NCBI GenBank assembly: GCA_021805625.1
Contig: JAJZEU010000033.1
Span: 1 to 6,255 of the forward strand
Reading direction: 5' to 3'
Length of the DNA: 6,255 nucleotides
Source: Microcaldota archaeon
GTDB taxonomy: Archaea > Micrarchaeota > Micrarchaeia > Micrarchaeales > CABMGC01
This document shows, piece by piece, positions 1 to 5,528 of this stretch. The position numbers were made by a program, and so were the translations under genes. Every line of letters begins with the position of its first letter. The first letter of the stretch is position 1. The notes under the pieces were generated by a model. It saw nothing but the letters and a program-made list of their open reading frames with translations. It made no database searches and was not told where the DNA came from.

Positions 1-30
1 CTCGTCTGTTGCTTTGGTAGCGTCTGCCAT
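1..30 (-). CDS. Start of a downstream gene cut by the window edge (product unknown)
   Basis: An ATG at 30-28 (minus strand) overlaps the stop of the preceding coiled-coil gene in the arrangement TAATG. It opens a frame reading MADATKATDE to the edge of the window. A Shine-Dalgarno-like GAGGGAAG lies a few bases upstream, inside the last codons of the preceding gene. That arrangement suggests translational coupling and a shared transcript. Only ten codons are visible, so no function can be given. The call rests on the start, overlap and ribosome-site geometry alone. Confidence 0.5.
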   Translation of the reverse strand, partial: MADATKATDE

Positions 31-1238
31 TATCTTCCCTCTGCGATGTCATCCACGCCCTTCTTTATATCACTTACCTTGCCCCCAAGGGCGTTGATTT
101 TTGAAGATGCTTCCGATACCTTCCTGCTTGCATCGTCAATCTTCACGCTGCTGCCTGCAACGTTCTGCTCCGTTATGCCGCTTATCGCCTTGAGTTCCAT
201 GTCTATGCCCTGTATCTCCTTCGCAAGCTTCTCCCTTTCGGAAGATGCCTCGTTCAGCTGGTCCTGTATGCCTGAAAGCCTCTTATCGAACTGGGAGAGG
301 TCGCCGAAGCTCCTGCTCACAGCCTCCAGCTCCCTGTTGAATCCGTCGAACTTATCCTTAGCAAGCTTGTAGTACGCATCAATCTCGTCCCTGCTCTTTG
401 ACGTCTCGTCGAGCATGTGCGTGCTGTCCTTCTCCAGGCGCTTCCTTGTATCCTCAACTTCCCGCTTGTATTCCATGCCGCTTCTGTTGCCTTCGCGGAT
501 CTGCGCCTCCTGCCCCTCTATGTTCTCGGACACGGCTTTCATCTCTGCCCTCATGCCCCCTATCAATGAATTCAGCTCCTTCCTTTGCCCGTCAACAATA
601 TCGTTGAACCTCTTCATAAGCCCGTCTATATCCGATTTCGCCAGTGCTGTCTTGTTCTTCATGTCCTCTATTATCCTCTCGGCATCTGCGGCACCTGTGC
701 TTATCTTCTCTATGTTCACGGCATGCTCCTGCAGCGCCTTCAGCTTCTTGTCCATGTTCTTCGCAAGCATGTTGATGCGGGCATCGGCGCTCTCTATGGC
801 CTTGAACTTCGACTCTGTCTCTTTCTGCAACTTCTTAAGCTCGTCGAGGTACTTCTTGAGCGTGGGGCTTTTCTTCTTGAAAGCCTCTTCTCCGCCGCTT
901 ACTATCCTGCCCATCTCTCCAACCCTTTTGGAGATCTGCTCCATCATCACTGCCTGTGCGTTGACATCGCTTTCCAGCGCACCCTTCCTTACCTCTATCC
1001 CCTCCTTTATTGTCTGCACGTTCTCCGGCTTCGCTATCAAGGCTGAGATGTACATCCTGCCCAGCCTGTAGCTTATCTTTACTATGTCCGCCTTCTCGAG
1101 TACTTTCACCCATTCCTCCACGACTGTCTGGTCCACCTTGAGTGCTATGGCTAGCGATATGCTATCGCTTTCGCCGTGGTCTTTGAGATATCTCACCAAG
1201 CTGTCGATGCCTGTTGTCGCCACGGAAGGCTCTGCCAT
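30..1238 (-). CDS. Winged-helix plus long coiled-coil protein, function unknown
   Basis: This encodes 402 residues. Residues about 10-68 look like a winged-helix domain: helices around IDSLVRYLKDHG, ISLAIALKVD and VVEEWVKVLEKADIVKISY, then a short wing (YRLGRMYI). Such domains occur in archaeal proteins where the HTH is not necessarily DNA-binding. Residues about 75-400 are almost entirely charged and helical (Lys, Glu, Asp, Arg with spaced Leu/Ile/Met), consistent with long coiled-coil segments. No transmembrane segment or signal peptide is seen, so it is probably cytoplasmic. The start ATG lies 69 nt after the stop of the upstream RCK gene, with a TATA-like box between, so it may have its own promoter. 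Its TAA overlaps the next ATG. I cannot assign a role; a scaffold, SMC-like accessory or regulatory protein are all possible. The ORF looks real: composition matches its neighbours and it is long and uninterrupted. Confidence 0.85.
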   Translation of the reverse strand: MAEPSVATTGIDSLVRYLKDHGESDSISLAIALKVDQTVVEEWVKVLEKADIVKISYRLGRMYISALIAKPENVQTIKEGIEVRKGALESDVNAQAVMMEQISKRVGEMGRIVSGGEEAFKKKSPTLKKYLDELKKLQKETESKFKAIESADARINMLAKNMDKKLKALQEHAVNIEKISTGAADAERIIEDMKNKTALAKSDIDGLMKRFNDIVDGQRKELNSLIGGMRAEMKAVSENIEGQEAQIREGNRSGMEYKREVEDTRKRLEKDSTHMLDETSKSRDEIDAYYKLAKDKFDGFNRELEAVSRSFGDLSQFDKRLSGIQDQLNEASSEREKLAKEIQGIDMELKAISGITEQNVAGSSVKIDDASRKVSEASSKINALGGKVSDIKKGVDDIAEGR

Positions 1239-1261
1239 GCCACCACACTACTCTCTGTATA

Positions 1262-1278
1262 ATAGTTATAATAACTAT
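1262..1278. promoter_or_regulatory. 17-bp near-perfect palindrome, candidate operator
   Basis: ATAGTTAT and ATAACTAT form 8-bp arms around a single central A. The palindrome overlaps the edge of the TATA-like box and covers the DNA between box and predicted transcription start of the coiled-coil gene. That is where an archaeal dimeric repressor would block TBP/TFB or RNA polymerase. The arms are all A/T-rich, so chance is not negligible. The alternative is a weak hairpin at the end of the upstream transcript. Confidence 0.35.
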
Positions 1279-1283
1279 ATATG
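1276..1283 (-). promoter_or_regulatory. TATA-like box of the coiled-coil gene
   Basis: On the minus strand this reads CATATATA, centred about 41 nt upstream of the ATG at 1238. Archaeal transcription usually starts about 25 nt downstream of the box, which predicts a leader of roughly 15 nt. A weak GTGGTG purine-rich match sits at 1246-1241, closer than usual to the start. It is the only box-like element in the 69-nt gap after the RCK operon. Confidence 0.5.
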
Positions 1284-1307
1284 CTTTTGCACCTTTTGGG
1301 TACCATC

Positions 1308-2054
1308 TCACGGCGCCGCAGGCGCCTTGGGCCTCTTCTGCTTGAGGAGGAACCCCGCTATCTCGTCCCCGATCGCTATTTCTGGCACTATGATCTTGTT
1401 GATGCCTACCATGTGCATCCTTGGTATGTCCTCCTCTGTTTTGGTCCTTGCGGCTATCCTAATCTTTTTGTTCAGCTTCTTTGCAGTTATGGCTATGAGT
1501 ATGTTCCTTATGTCATCATCGCCAAGCAGCATCATGTATGAAGCATTGAGTATTTTTGCATAGGCGAGGGACGAAACCTGCGTGGAGTCCCCATACAATG
1601 CGAGCATCCCCTCTCCGTTCAGCCTGTCTACCAAGCCCCTATGCGTGTCGAGCAGCACGAACGGAATCTTGTTCCTTTTCAGCGTCTTGGCCAGGTCTAT
1701 AGAAAATGAATTGATTGGAGTGAGCAGGACATGCCTTGACAGTTTTCTCCTCCTGTAATCCGCTACCTTTGCCCTGAAGTTTATGCTTGCCATGTACTGA
1801 TAGAAAACAGTGGTAAGGAGCACAGTTACGAGAAATTCCCCCATTATGCCGAATATCAGCGAGAGCAGTATGCCGACGTTTGCAGCGTCGACAAGACTCG
1901 GGTTTGGAGGAAACGCCGCGCCCATTATATTCATGAAGCTCCAGAACGCGGAAGTTCTGAGGTCAAAACCCTCAAGGAACGTCAGTGATGTGGAGATCAT
2001 GAAGAATACCACTATAAGCACCACGAAGAGCTTTTGCACATTGCGCAGTTTCAT
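1308..2054 (-). CDS. Two-helix membrane protein with degenerate RCK/TrkA-N domain (channel-like subunit)
   Basis: This encodes 248 residues. The layout is that of a 2TM potassium channel joined to a regulatory RCK domain: TM1 at about residues 8-28, a pore-loop-like segment at about 36-50, TM2 at about 58-88, then an RCK-N Rossmann-type domain at about 107-235. The pore segment has no TVGYG or similar filter (it reads NIMGAAFPP). The first RCK strand-loop reads HVLLTPINSFS where the family has a GxGxxG nucleotide site, so both hallmark motifs are lost. The fold is still recognisable through the strand VLLDT, the YGD at 154-156, and LLGDDDIRNILIAITAKKLN. The ATG overlaps the stop of the upstream paralogue by four bases (ATGA), implying coupled translation. 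It is probably a membrane subunit of an RCK-gated complex. Whether it conducts ions is unclear. Confidence 0.75.
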   Translation of the reverse strand: MKLRNVQKLFVVLIVVFFMISTSLTFLEGFDLRTSAFWSFMNIMGAAFPPNPSLVDAANVGILLSLIFGIMGEFLVTVLLTTVFYQYMASINFRAKVADYRRRKLSRHVLLTPINSFSIDLAKTLKRNKIPFVLLDTHRGLVDRLNGEGMLALYGDSTQVSSLAYAKILNASYMMLLGDDDIRNILIAITAKKLNKKIRIAARTKTEEDIPRMHMVGINKIIVPEIAIGDEIAGFLLKQKRPKAPAAP

Positions 2055-2821
2055 AGCTCCGCCTCCTTTGCCAATCTCTCCCCCAGCTCTATGCCAGTGA
2101 GGTACTCAGGCAGCACGCACATGTCAACGCCTGCCCTGTAAAACTTGGTGCGCACCTCTTCGTGGGAAACCCTGGAAAGCACCTTTATGCTTTTGCTGAG
2201 TTTTTTTGCTTCTATTGTGCCCACAAGATTGTCGAAATCCGAGTTCGAGGTAAAGACTATCGCCTTTGCCCTGTATATGTTCGCATCTTTCAGCGTGTTG
2301 CCCTCTGTAAACTTGCCTTCTATTGCAAGCACCCCCCTGCTGCCCAGCAGCTGCATATTGCCGGGATTGCCATCTATCACTACGAACCTTATCCTGCTGC
2401 CTTTCATTTTCTGCATTAGAATGTCGCTTATGTTATTGTACCCGCACACTATGACGTGATTTTTGGCCCTCCTTATCCTCATAAGGTTGATCCTGTTCTC
2501 CAGATTTGAGTATGTGAGCATGTCAAGCACAGCGGCTATGACAAAGCTTATAATCACGATCCTCCCGATGTTGTCTATTATCACAATAAGCACTACCGCT
2601 GCAAACCCCCATGGGCCGAGCGTAGGCGCCAATTCTGCAAGGTCGAATGCGCCTGCACTATTGGGTGCTTCGAAAAAAACTCCAAGGATGTAATACATGT
2701 CGATGTAGGCGTTTCTGGTTATGAGCCACAGGATCAGCACAGATATGGCTATTACGAGGGTAGCCACTATCACCGCTGCAATTATGACATTCGCGGCGCT
2801 TTCCTTTTCGTATGACTGCAT
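2051..2821 (-). CDS. Two-helix membrane protein with RCK/TrkA-N domain (channel-like subunit, diverged)
   Basis: This encodes 256 residues. TM1 is at about 11-34 and TM2 at about 72-101. Between them is a segment with an acidic, Pro-rich linker (FFEAPNS to APTLGPWG) instead of a TVGYG filter. The RCK-N domain starts at about residue 121: HVIVCGYNNIS at 122-132 keeps the first glycine but loses the second and third of GxGxxG. Downstream RCK features remain (FVVIDGN, AIEGKFTEG, TSNSDFDNLVGTIEAKKL, VLPEYLTGIELGERL). The gene follows the free-standing RCK gene by 11 nt and overlaps the next gene by 4 nt, so the three form one transcription unit. The RCK start is almost identical at DNA level to the upstream gene, showing paralogy. 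I infer a membrane subunit of an RCK-regulated channel or transporter; the ion is unknown. Confidence 0.78.
   Translation of the reverse strand: MQSYEKESAANVIIAAVIVATLVIAISVLILWLITRNAYIDMYYILGVFFEAPNSAGAFDLAELAPTLGPWGFAAVVLIVIIDNIGRIVIISFVIAAVLDMLTYSNLENRINLMRIRRAKNHVIVCGYNNISDILMQKMKGSRIRFVVIDGNPGNMQLLGSRGVLAIEGKFTEGNTLKDANIYRAKAIVFTSNSDFDNLVGTIEAKKLSKSIKVLSRVSHEEVRTKFYRAGVDMCVLPEYLTGIELGERLAKEAEL
2442..2464 (-). repeat. 23-bp exact direct repeat, copy in the second RCK gene
   Basis: These 23 bases are identical to 3218-3240 and encode the same residues, KNHVIVCG, at the start of each RCK domain. Identity at synonymous positions points to a fairly recent duplication, gene conversion or constraint. 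It stops just before the codons where this copy loses the glycine motif. Confidence 0.8.
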
Positions 2822-2832
2822 GCTATCAATCG

Positions 2833-3255
2833 CTACAAGCCCTTGACGAGCTCCCTGAAAAGCTCATCGCTGGCAGACCTGTTCGGTGTGGCTATGAAGT
2901 TAGCTCCGGCATCTCCGAGCTTATCCTTCAGAAGTTCATCGTTGACTCTTGTAGCTATAATTATGTCGCTGTTGAGGCTTTTTGCCGTTATCACAATGAG
3001 GAGGTTCTTTGCATCGTCGTCCATCACAGCAGCTAGAGCCTTTGCATTCGCTATGCCAGCTTCCTTTAGGATCTTGGAAAGGGTGGCGTTGCCCTCTATC
3101 ACATCTATCCCCCTTTCCCTTATTCCCTCAACCTTCTTTGGGTCTATTTCTATCACTACGGTGGGCACATTGTATTGCAGAAGCGTGTCCACTATGCGCT
3201 CCCCTACAAGACCATATCCGCACACTATGACGTGATTTTTGAGCTCTCCGTCCAT
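2833..3255 (-). CDS. Free-standing RCK-N (TrkA-N) nucleotide-binding regulatory protein
   Basis: This encodes 140 residues, about the size of a single RCK-N domain without the usual RCK-C part. The Rossmann signature is intact: HVIVCGYGLVG at residues 8-18 (GxGxxG at 13-18), the second strand ends in an acid (VVIEIDP, E36/D38), and EGNAT at 54-58 and AVMDDDAKNLLIVITAKSLN follow. Family members bind NAD(H), ATP/ADP or other ligands and gate Trk/Ktr or 2TM potassium channels from the cytoplasmic side. No membrane helix is present. It is first in a tight three-gene cluster with two membrane proteins carrying degenerate RCK domains, so it may supply the working ligand site to that complex. The start is supported by a TATA-like box about 27 nt upstream, which suggests a leaderless transcript. 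Confidence 0.88.
   Translation of the reverse strand: MDGELKNHVIVCGYGLVGERIVDTLLQYNVPTVVIEIDPKKVEGIRERGIDVIEGNATLSKILKEAGIANAKALAAVMDDDAKNLLIVITAKSLNSDIIIATRVNDELLKDKLGDAGANFIATPNRSASDELFRELVKGL
3218..3240 (-). repeat. 23-bp exact direct repeat, copy in the first RCK gene
   Basis: This is the partner of 2442-2464, in the same orientation, with the spacing set by the two RCK domains. Here the repeat continues into an intact GYGLVG, whereas the other copy continues into GYNNIS. Confidence 0.8.
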
Positions 3256-3466
3256 CAGCTACTATTCAGAACCTGCATATTAAAAAGTATTGCTGTTGGC
3301 GGCGTCCGCGATGCGTTGCTTCCGGTTCCCAATCTGCTCTCTTGGCCTGAAGATTTCACCGAGGCATACGTGTTTGCGCAGGGATTCCATATCCGCGCAG
3401 TTTCGGTGCTTTTGCAACGCCGCTTATCCTTCCCAAATAAAGCTTTGCTAGTCGCTTCTGCATGCT
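3256..3466. other. Divergent intergenic region
   Basis: This 211-nt region separates the minus-strand RCK operon from the plus-strand genes. Apart from the RCK promoter at its left end and an A-rich stretch (AAATAAAG at about 3435-3442) that could be a weak TATA box for the next plus-strand ORF, I see no RNA gene, convincing ORF or long repeat. A T-loop-like string near 3323-3334 was examined for tRNA and rejected. Confidence 0.6.
3279..3286 (-). promoter_or_regulatory. TATA-like box of the RCK operon
   Basis: The minus strand reads CTTTTTAATAT across 3287-3277. A box centred near 3282 places the transcription start about 25 nt downstream, at or one base before the ATG at 3255. That geometry predicts a leaderless mRNA, common in many archaea, and agrees with the lack of a convincing Shine-Dalgarno site before this ATG. 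Confidence 0.55.
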
Positions 3467-3751
3467 ATGAAAGTTACGATTGACCGTAAAGTAACAAAGA
3501 GTCTTAACAGAAGCCGGTCTTCGTCAGCGATAAAGATGGCGCCTGCAGAAAAGGCGGAATTGATCGAATATTACGATGCCAACACAGAGAAAAAGAGGTG
3601 GAGATTCCTGATAAAAGAGGCGGCAAAACAGTCGGTTGTTTTTTCCCGTGTATTTTATCAGTCGGCTATTGGGACAGAGCCCTATGACGAATGTTGGACA
3701 AGTATTATATATCTTATCGCTAAAATAAATAGAGTGAAAATATGGCTATGA
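3467..3751 (+). CDS. Hypothetical 94-residue protein, possibly a truncated or composite gene
   Basis: I do not recognise the product. Residues 1-56 are basic and helix-prone (MKVTIDRKVTKSL, APAEKAELIEYYDANTEKK, RWRFLIKEAAK). The last third (SVVFSRVFYQSAIG onward) has a different, more hydrophobic character, and its DNA becomes more A/T-rich. The change falls near a T-run at 3639-3644. The ORF may therefore be a host gene interrupted by incoming DNA and read through by chance to the next stop. In favour of a real gene, its TGA at 3749-3751 overlaps the ATG at 3748 in the classic ATGA arrangement, which would couple it to the precursor peptide gene. Against it, the last third contains a good TATA box for that next gene. 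Start choice rests only on the first ATG and a weak A-rich box about 28 nt upstream. Confidence 0.45.
   Translation: MKVTIDRKVTKSLNRSRSSSAIKMAPAEKAELIEYYDANTEKKRWRFLIKEAAKQSVVFSRVFYQSAIGTEPYDECWTSIIYLIAKINRVKIWL
3705..3712 (+). promoter_or_regulatory. TATA box of the RiPP precursor gene
   Basis: TTATATAT is the strongest archaeal TATA-like element on the plus strand here. A start about 25 nt downstream falls near 3734-3735, leaving a leader of only about 7 nt before the ATG at 3742. A short GAGTG at 3732-3736 could help ribosome binding if transcription starts slightly earlier. Confidence 0.55.
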
Positions 3752-3891
3752 AAGTAGTTTCAGCTCCAAAAAGAGAGTACCTAGCACCTTTGTTACGCGC
3801 TGCAGACACGGAGGAGAAGCCAATTATACTATCTTTTGGGAGAGGAGGTATGGGTAAATGCGGTTCAGTGATGGTCACAGAAAAACATTAG
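3742..3891 (+). CDS. Candidate RiPP precursor peptide with YxxPxL leader motif
   Basis: This short gene encodes 49 residues and ends in TAG. It begins MAMKVVSAPKREYLAPLLRA; a second in-frame ATG (residue 3, at 3748) would give 47 residues. Y13, P16 and L18 form YxxPxL, the leader motif known from lasso-peptide and related precursors where it docks on a PqqD-like RRE (RiPP recognition element). After an acidic linker (ADTEEK) comes a Gly-rich tail, SFGRGGMGKCGS, with the only cysteine (C40), ending VMVTEKH. That is the pattern of a leader followed by a modifiable core. The next gene on the same strand encodes a radical SAM/SPASM enzyme ending in a PqqD-like domain, the expected partner. A TATA box and very short leader precede it. 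No lasso cyclase is in the window, so the motif shows RRE binding rather than lasso chemistry. The cleavage site and modification are unknown. Its base composition (about 48% G+C in one line counted) is higher than that of the maturase. Confidence 0.75.
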   Translation: MAMKVVSAPKREYLAPLLRAADTEEKPIILSFGRGGMGKCGSVMVTEKH

Positions 3892-3912
3892 CTCAGCACG
3901 ATATTGCAGTGA

Positions 3913-3940
3913 TATGCATTAATTCATTTACAGATGCATA
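3913..3940. repeat. Inverted repeat TATGCAT-14 nt-ATGCATA upstream of the maturase gene
   Basis: TATGCAT at 3913-3919 and ATGCATA at 3934-3940 are perfect complements. Because ATGCAT is itself a palindrome, the two cores (3914-3919 and 3934-3939) are also direct repeats exactly 20 bp apart, close to two turns of the helix. They lie between the precursor stop and the maturase start and run into the TATA-like box. They could be paired operator half-sites, or in RNA a 7-bp stem that tunes maturase expression relative to the peptide. Confidence 0.5.
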
Positions 3941-3945
3941 AATAA
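3938..3945 (+). promoter_or_regulatory. TATA-like box of the radical SAM maturase gene
   Basis: ATAAATAA sits about 40 nt before the preferred GTG start. A start 25 nt downstream would fall near 3965, giving a leader of about 12 nt that includes all or most of the GAAGGGTG ribosome-binding sequence. A second candidate, TTGTATAT at 3948-3955, is closer and would give an almost leaderless RNA. Read-through from the precursor promoter is equally possible. Confidence 0.4.
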
Positions 3946-3977
3946 ATTGTATATCTATCTTTTGAAGGGTGCATCTA

Positions 3978-5528
3978 GTGAGTAGCATAGAACATGAAGA
4001 TAACAAACCCCTACTTTATGATTTCTTTAAGCCCTATTCTAAATTTGAAGCGGCATGTTCAACTAAAAGCTGTAATACTGGTTTTAAGGTGTCTCGTAAT
4101 CAGACACCAAAGACGTTGGTATGGGACATCACTTTCCGCTGTAATTTGAAATGTATACATTGCTACAATGCAGACAAATATGGGTACAGTTCGAATAATT
4201 ATGGTAATAATTTTAGTGATTTAACATCTGAACAGTGTAAACAGGCACTTGATCGTGCCCAAAAAAGTGGCATCATACACCTCCATCTTCTTGGTGGTGA
4301 ACCTCTCTGCAGGAGAGACTTACCCGAACTAATTCATTATGCGGTAGAAAAGGGATTATGTGTAACTATTACTTCGAATGGCACGCTACTTACCGAAACA
4401 CTTGCCAAAGACATTATAAAAGCTGGCGCCGAACAAGTATCTATTAGCATAGATGGCGCAACACCCTCAAAAAATGATATTATAAGAGGCGATGGCTCTT
4501 TCAACCGTGCAATAAAGGGATTAAAACAATTATCTGATGCTAGGAAAATCTTAAATTCTTCTTTTGAAATCGGCATTAGCTTTACTATGACACAAAATAC
4601 CTTATTTGATCTACCAGAAGTTATTGAAATTGGAAGAGAAAATGAAGTTGATGTTATTGTTATCGAAGATTTATTTGATTTAGGCATATCAGAAAGACAT
4701 CCTGAACTTTTGTATACTAATAGCCAACAGATTTCCGCTCTTGAGAATCTTTGTTCATACCTATTAGAGCACCCATCAATTAACTCTAAACCGACACTCC
4801 AATTAGATGTTAGTTATCCACTTTTTAGATACCTTGAAAGAAAGTATCCTACTATAAGATTAGTGACTCCAGAGCGAACTTCAGTCTGTCCGGCTGTAAC
4901 TAGTATAATCTATATGGATAGTAGCGGAAATATCTATCCATGTGGTGTATCCGCTAATCTTAAACACAGCCGCCCAGAACTTAATGATGACATAATTTCT
5001 CCAGAAGGAGCAAATAATCTTGCAAACATAGAGTCCTTTCAGGATGTTAAATTTGATAATTTTCTGAAAACACGCAAAAATGCTAAATTTGATAAGGCTC
5101 CTTGCGACATGTGTGACTATAAAAATGATTGCTTACCTTGCCCTTTAGTTGTGCACAATAATAAAAATAATAAAGCATTCGGTATGTGTTTAGAAATTTT
5201 AAAACGTGAAAACAAATTTGAAAAATCAATACTGAAAAGTGTAATTAAACTTAAAAATACAGATTTACTTGCTTCTAATGACATTAGAAAATTAGCAGTC
5301 ATAGGAAGGGGGCAGAATCAGAACGTACAGATTTCAGAAACAGGGCAAACTATTCTGGGTATAATATCAGAATCAAAGGCAGGAGTTAGAGTATCTGAAC
5401 TCATTGATAAAATAAACGAGATATATAATGTTCCGAATATTCGTACTGTAACCAGAGATGTGGTAGATTTTGTATGGTACTTGTATCAATGTGGGGTAGT
5501 AGAAAAAGTCAATTATACTAAAAACTGA
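3978..5528 (+). CDS. Radical SAM/SPASM peptide maturase with C-terminal PqqD-like (RRE) domain
   Basis: This encodes 516 residues from the GTG at 3978, chosen because GAAGGGTG at 3964-3971 is well placed as its ribosome site; an in-frame GTG at 3969 would add three residues but overlaps that site. The radical SAM core has CxxxCxxC at C55, C59, C62 (CNLKCIHC) for the [4Fe-4S]-SAM cluster, GGEP at 106-109, TSNGTLL at 132-138 and SISIDGA at about 155-161. A SPASM domain follows, with C304, C322 (GxxxxC), C376, C379, C385, C388 and C404, ligands for two auxiliary clusters. Residues about 437-512 (ISETGQTILGIISES, VSELIDKINEIYNVP, TRDVVDFVWYLYQCGVVEK) match the PqqD fold, which binds RiPP leaders. 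Such enzymes make C-S, C-C or similar crosslinks, or epimerise peptides. The 49-residue peptide just upstream is the likely substrate. The gene is A+T-rich (37% G+C in a line counted by hand) compared with about 50% in the left-hand genes, suggesting acquisition. The exact chemistry cannot be read from sequence. Confidence 0.92.
   Translation: MSSIEHEDNKPLLYDFFKPYSKFEAACSTKSCNTGFKVSRNQTPKTLVWDITFRCNLKCIHCYNADKYGYSSNNYGNNFSDLTSEQCKQALDRAQKSGIIHLHLLGGEPLCRRDLPELIHYAVEKGLCVTITSNGTLLTETLAKDIIKAGAEQVSISIDGATPSKNDIIRGDGSFNRAIKGLKQLSDARKILNSSFEIGISFTMTQNTLFDLPEVIEIGRENEVDVIVIEDLFDLGISERHPELLYTNSQQISALENLCSYLLEHPSINSKPTLQLDVSYPLFRYLERKYPTIRLVTPERTSVCPAVTSIIYMDSSGNIYPCGVSANLKHSRPELNDDIISPEGANNLANIESFQDVKFDNFLKTRKNAKFDKAPCDMCDYKNDCLPCPLVVHNNKNNKAFGMCLEILKRENKFEKSILKSVIKLKNTDLLASNDIRKLAVIGRGQNQNVQISETGQTILGIISESKAGVRVSELIDKINEIYNVPNIRTVTRDVVDFVWYLYQCGVVEKVNYTKN

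Noticed and set aside
835..1113. Minus-strand frame of 92 codons inside the coiled-coil gene
   Set aside because: It is an alternate frame of the same strand with a low-complexity Gly/Lys/Arg product. The in-frame 402-residue ORF explains the region.
1312..1326. GGCGCC-GCA-GGCGCC hairpin at the end of the second membrane RCK gene as a terminator
   Set aside because: The stem is good, but it lies in the coding end and is not followed by a T-run on the minus strand. Archaeal terminators depend mainly on T-runs.
46..3235. Many plus-strand open frames across the left half (for example 415-1071, 1084-1563, 1810-2100, 2843-3235)
   Set aside because: They lie opposite coding minus-strand genes with recognisable domains and tight operon spacing. 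Their translations are Ser/Leu/Cys/Pro-rich with no family features, typical antisense shadows.
3315..3345. tRNA-like T-loop string (GGTTCCCAATC)
   Set aside because: The invariant purine and A of the T-loop are replaced by C, and no acceptor, D or anticodon arm can be paired around it on either strand.
3356..3463. Minus-strand frame of 35 codons starting MQKRLAKLYL in the intergenic region
   Set aside because: It is basic and short, with no TATA box or ribosome site at a suitable distance and no motif; it probably occurs by chance.
3175..3483. Plus-strand 102-codon frame spanning the divergent intergenic region
   Set aside because: It begins inside the opposing RCK gene, crosses that gene's promoter and shows no recognisable domain or start signal.
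4337..4687. Minus-strand 116-codon frame within the maturase gene
   Set aside because: It is antisense to the radical SAM core, including the conserved TSNGTLL and SIDG segments; Ser/Ile-rich shadow.
5117..5302. Minus-strand 61-codon frame under the SPASM region
   Set aside because: It is antisense to the conserved SPASM cysteines and has no start signals.
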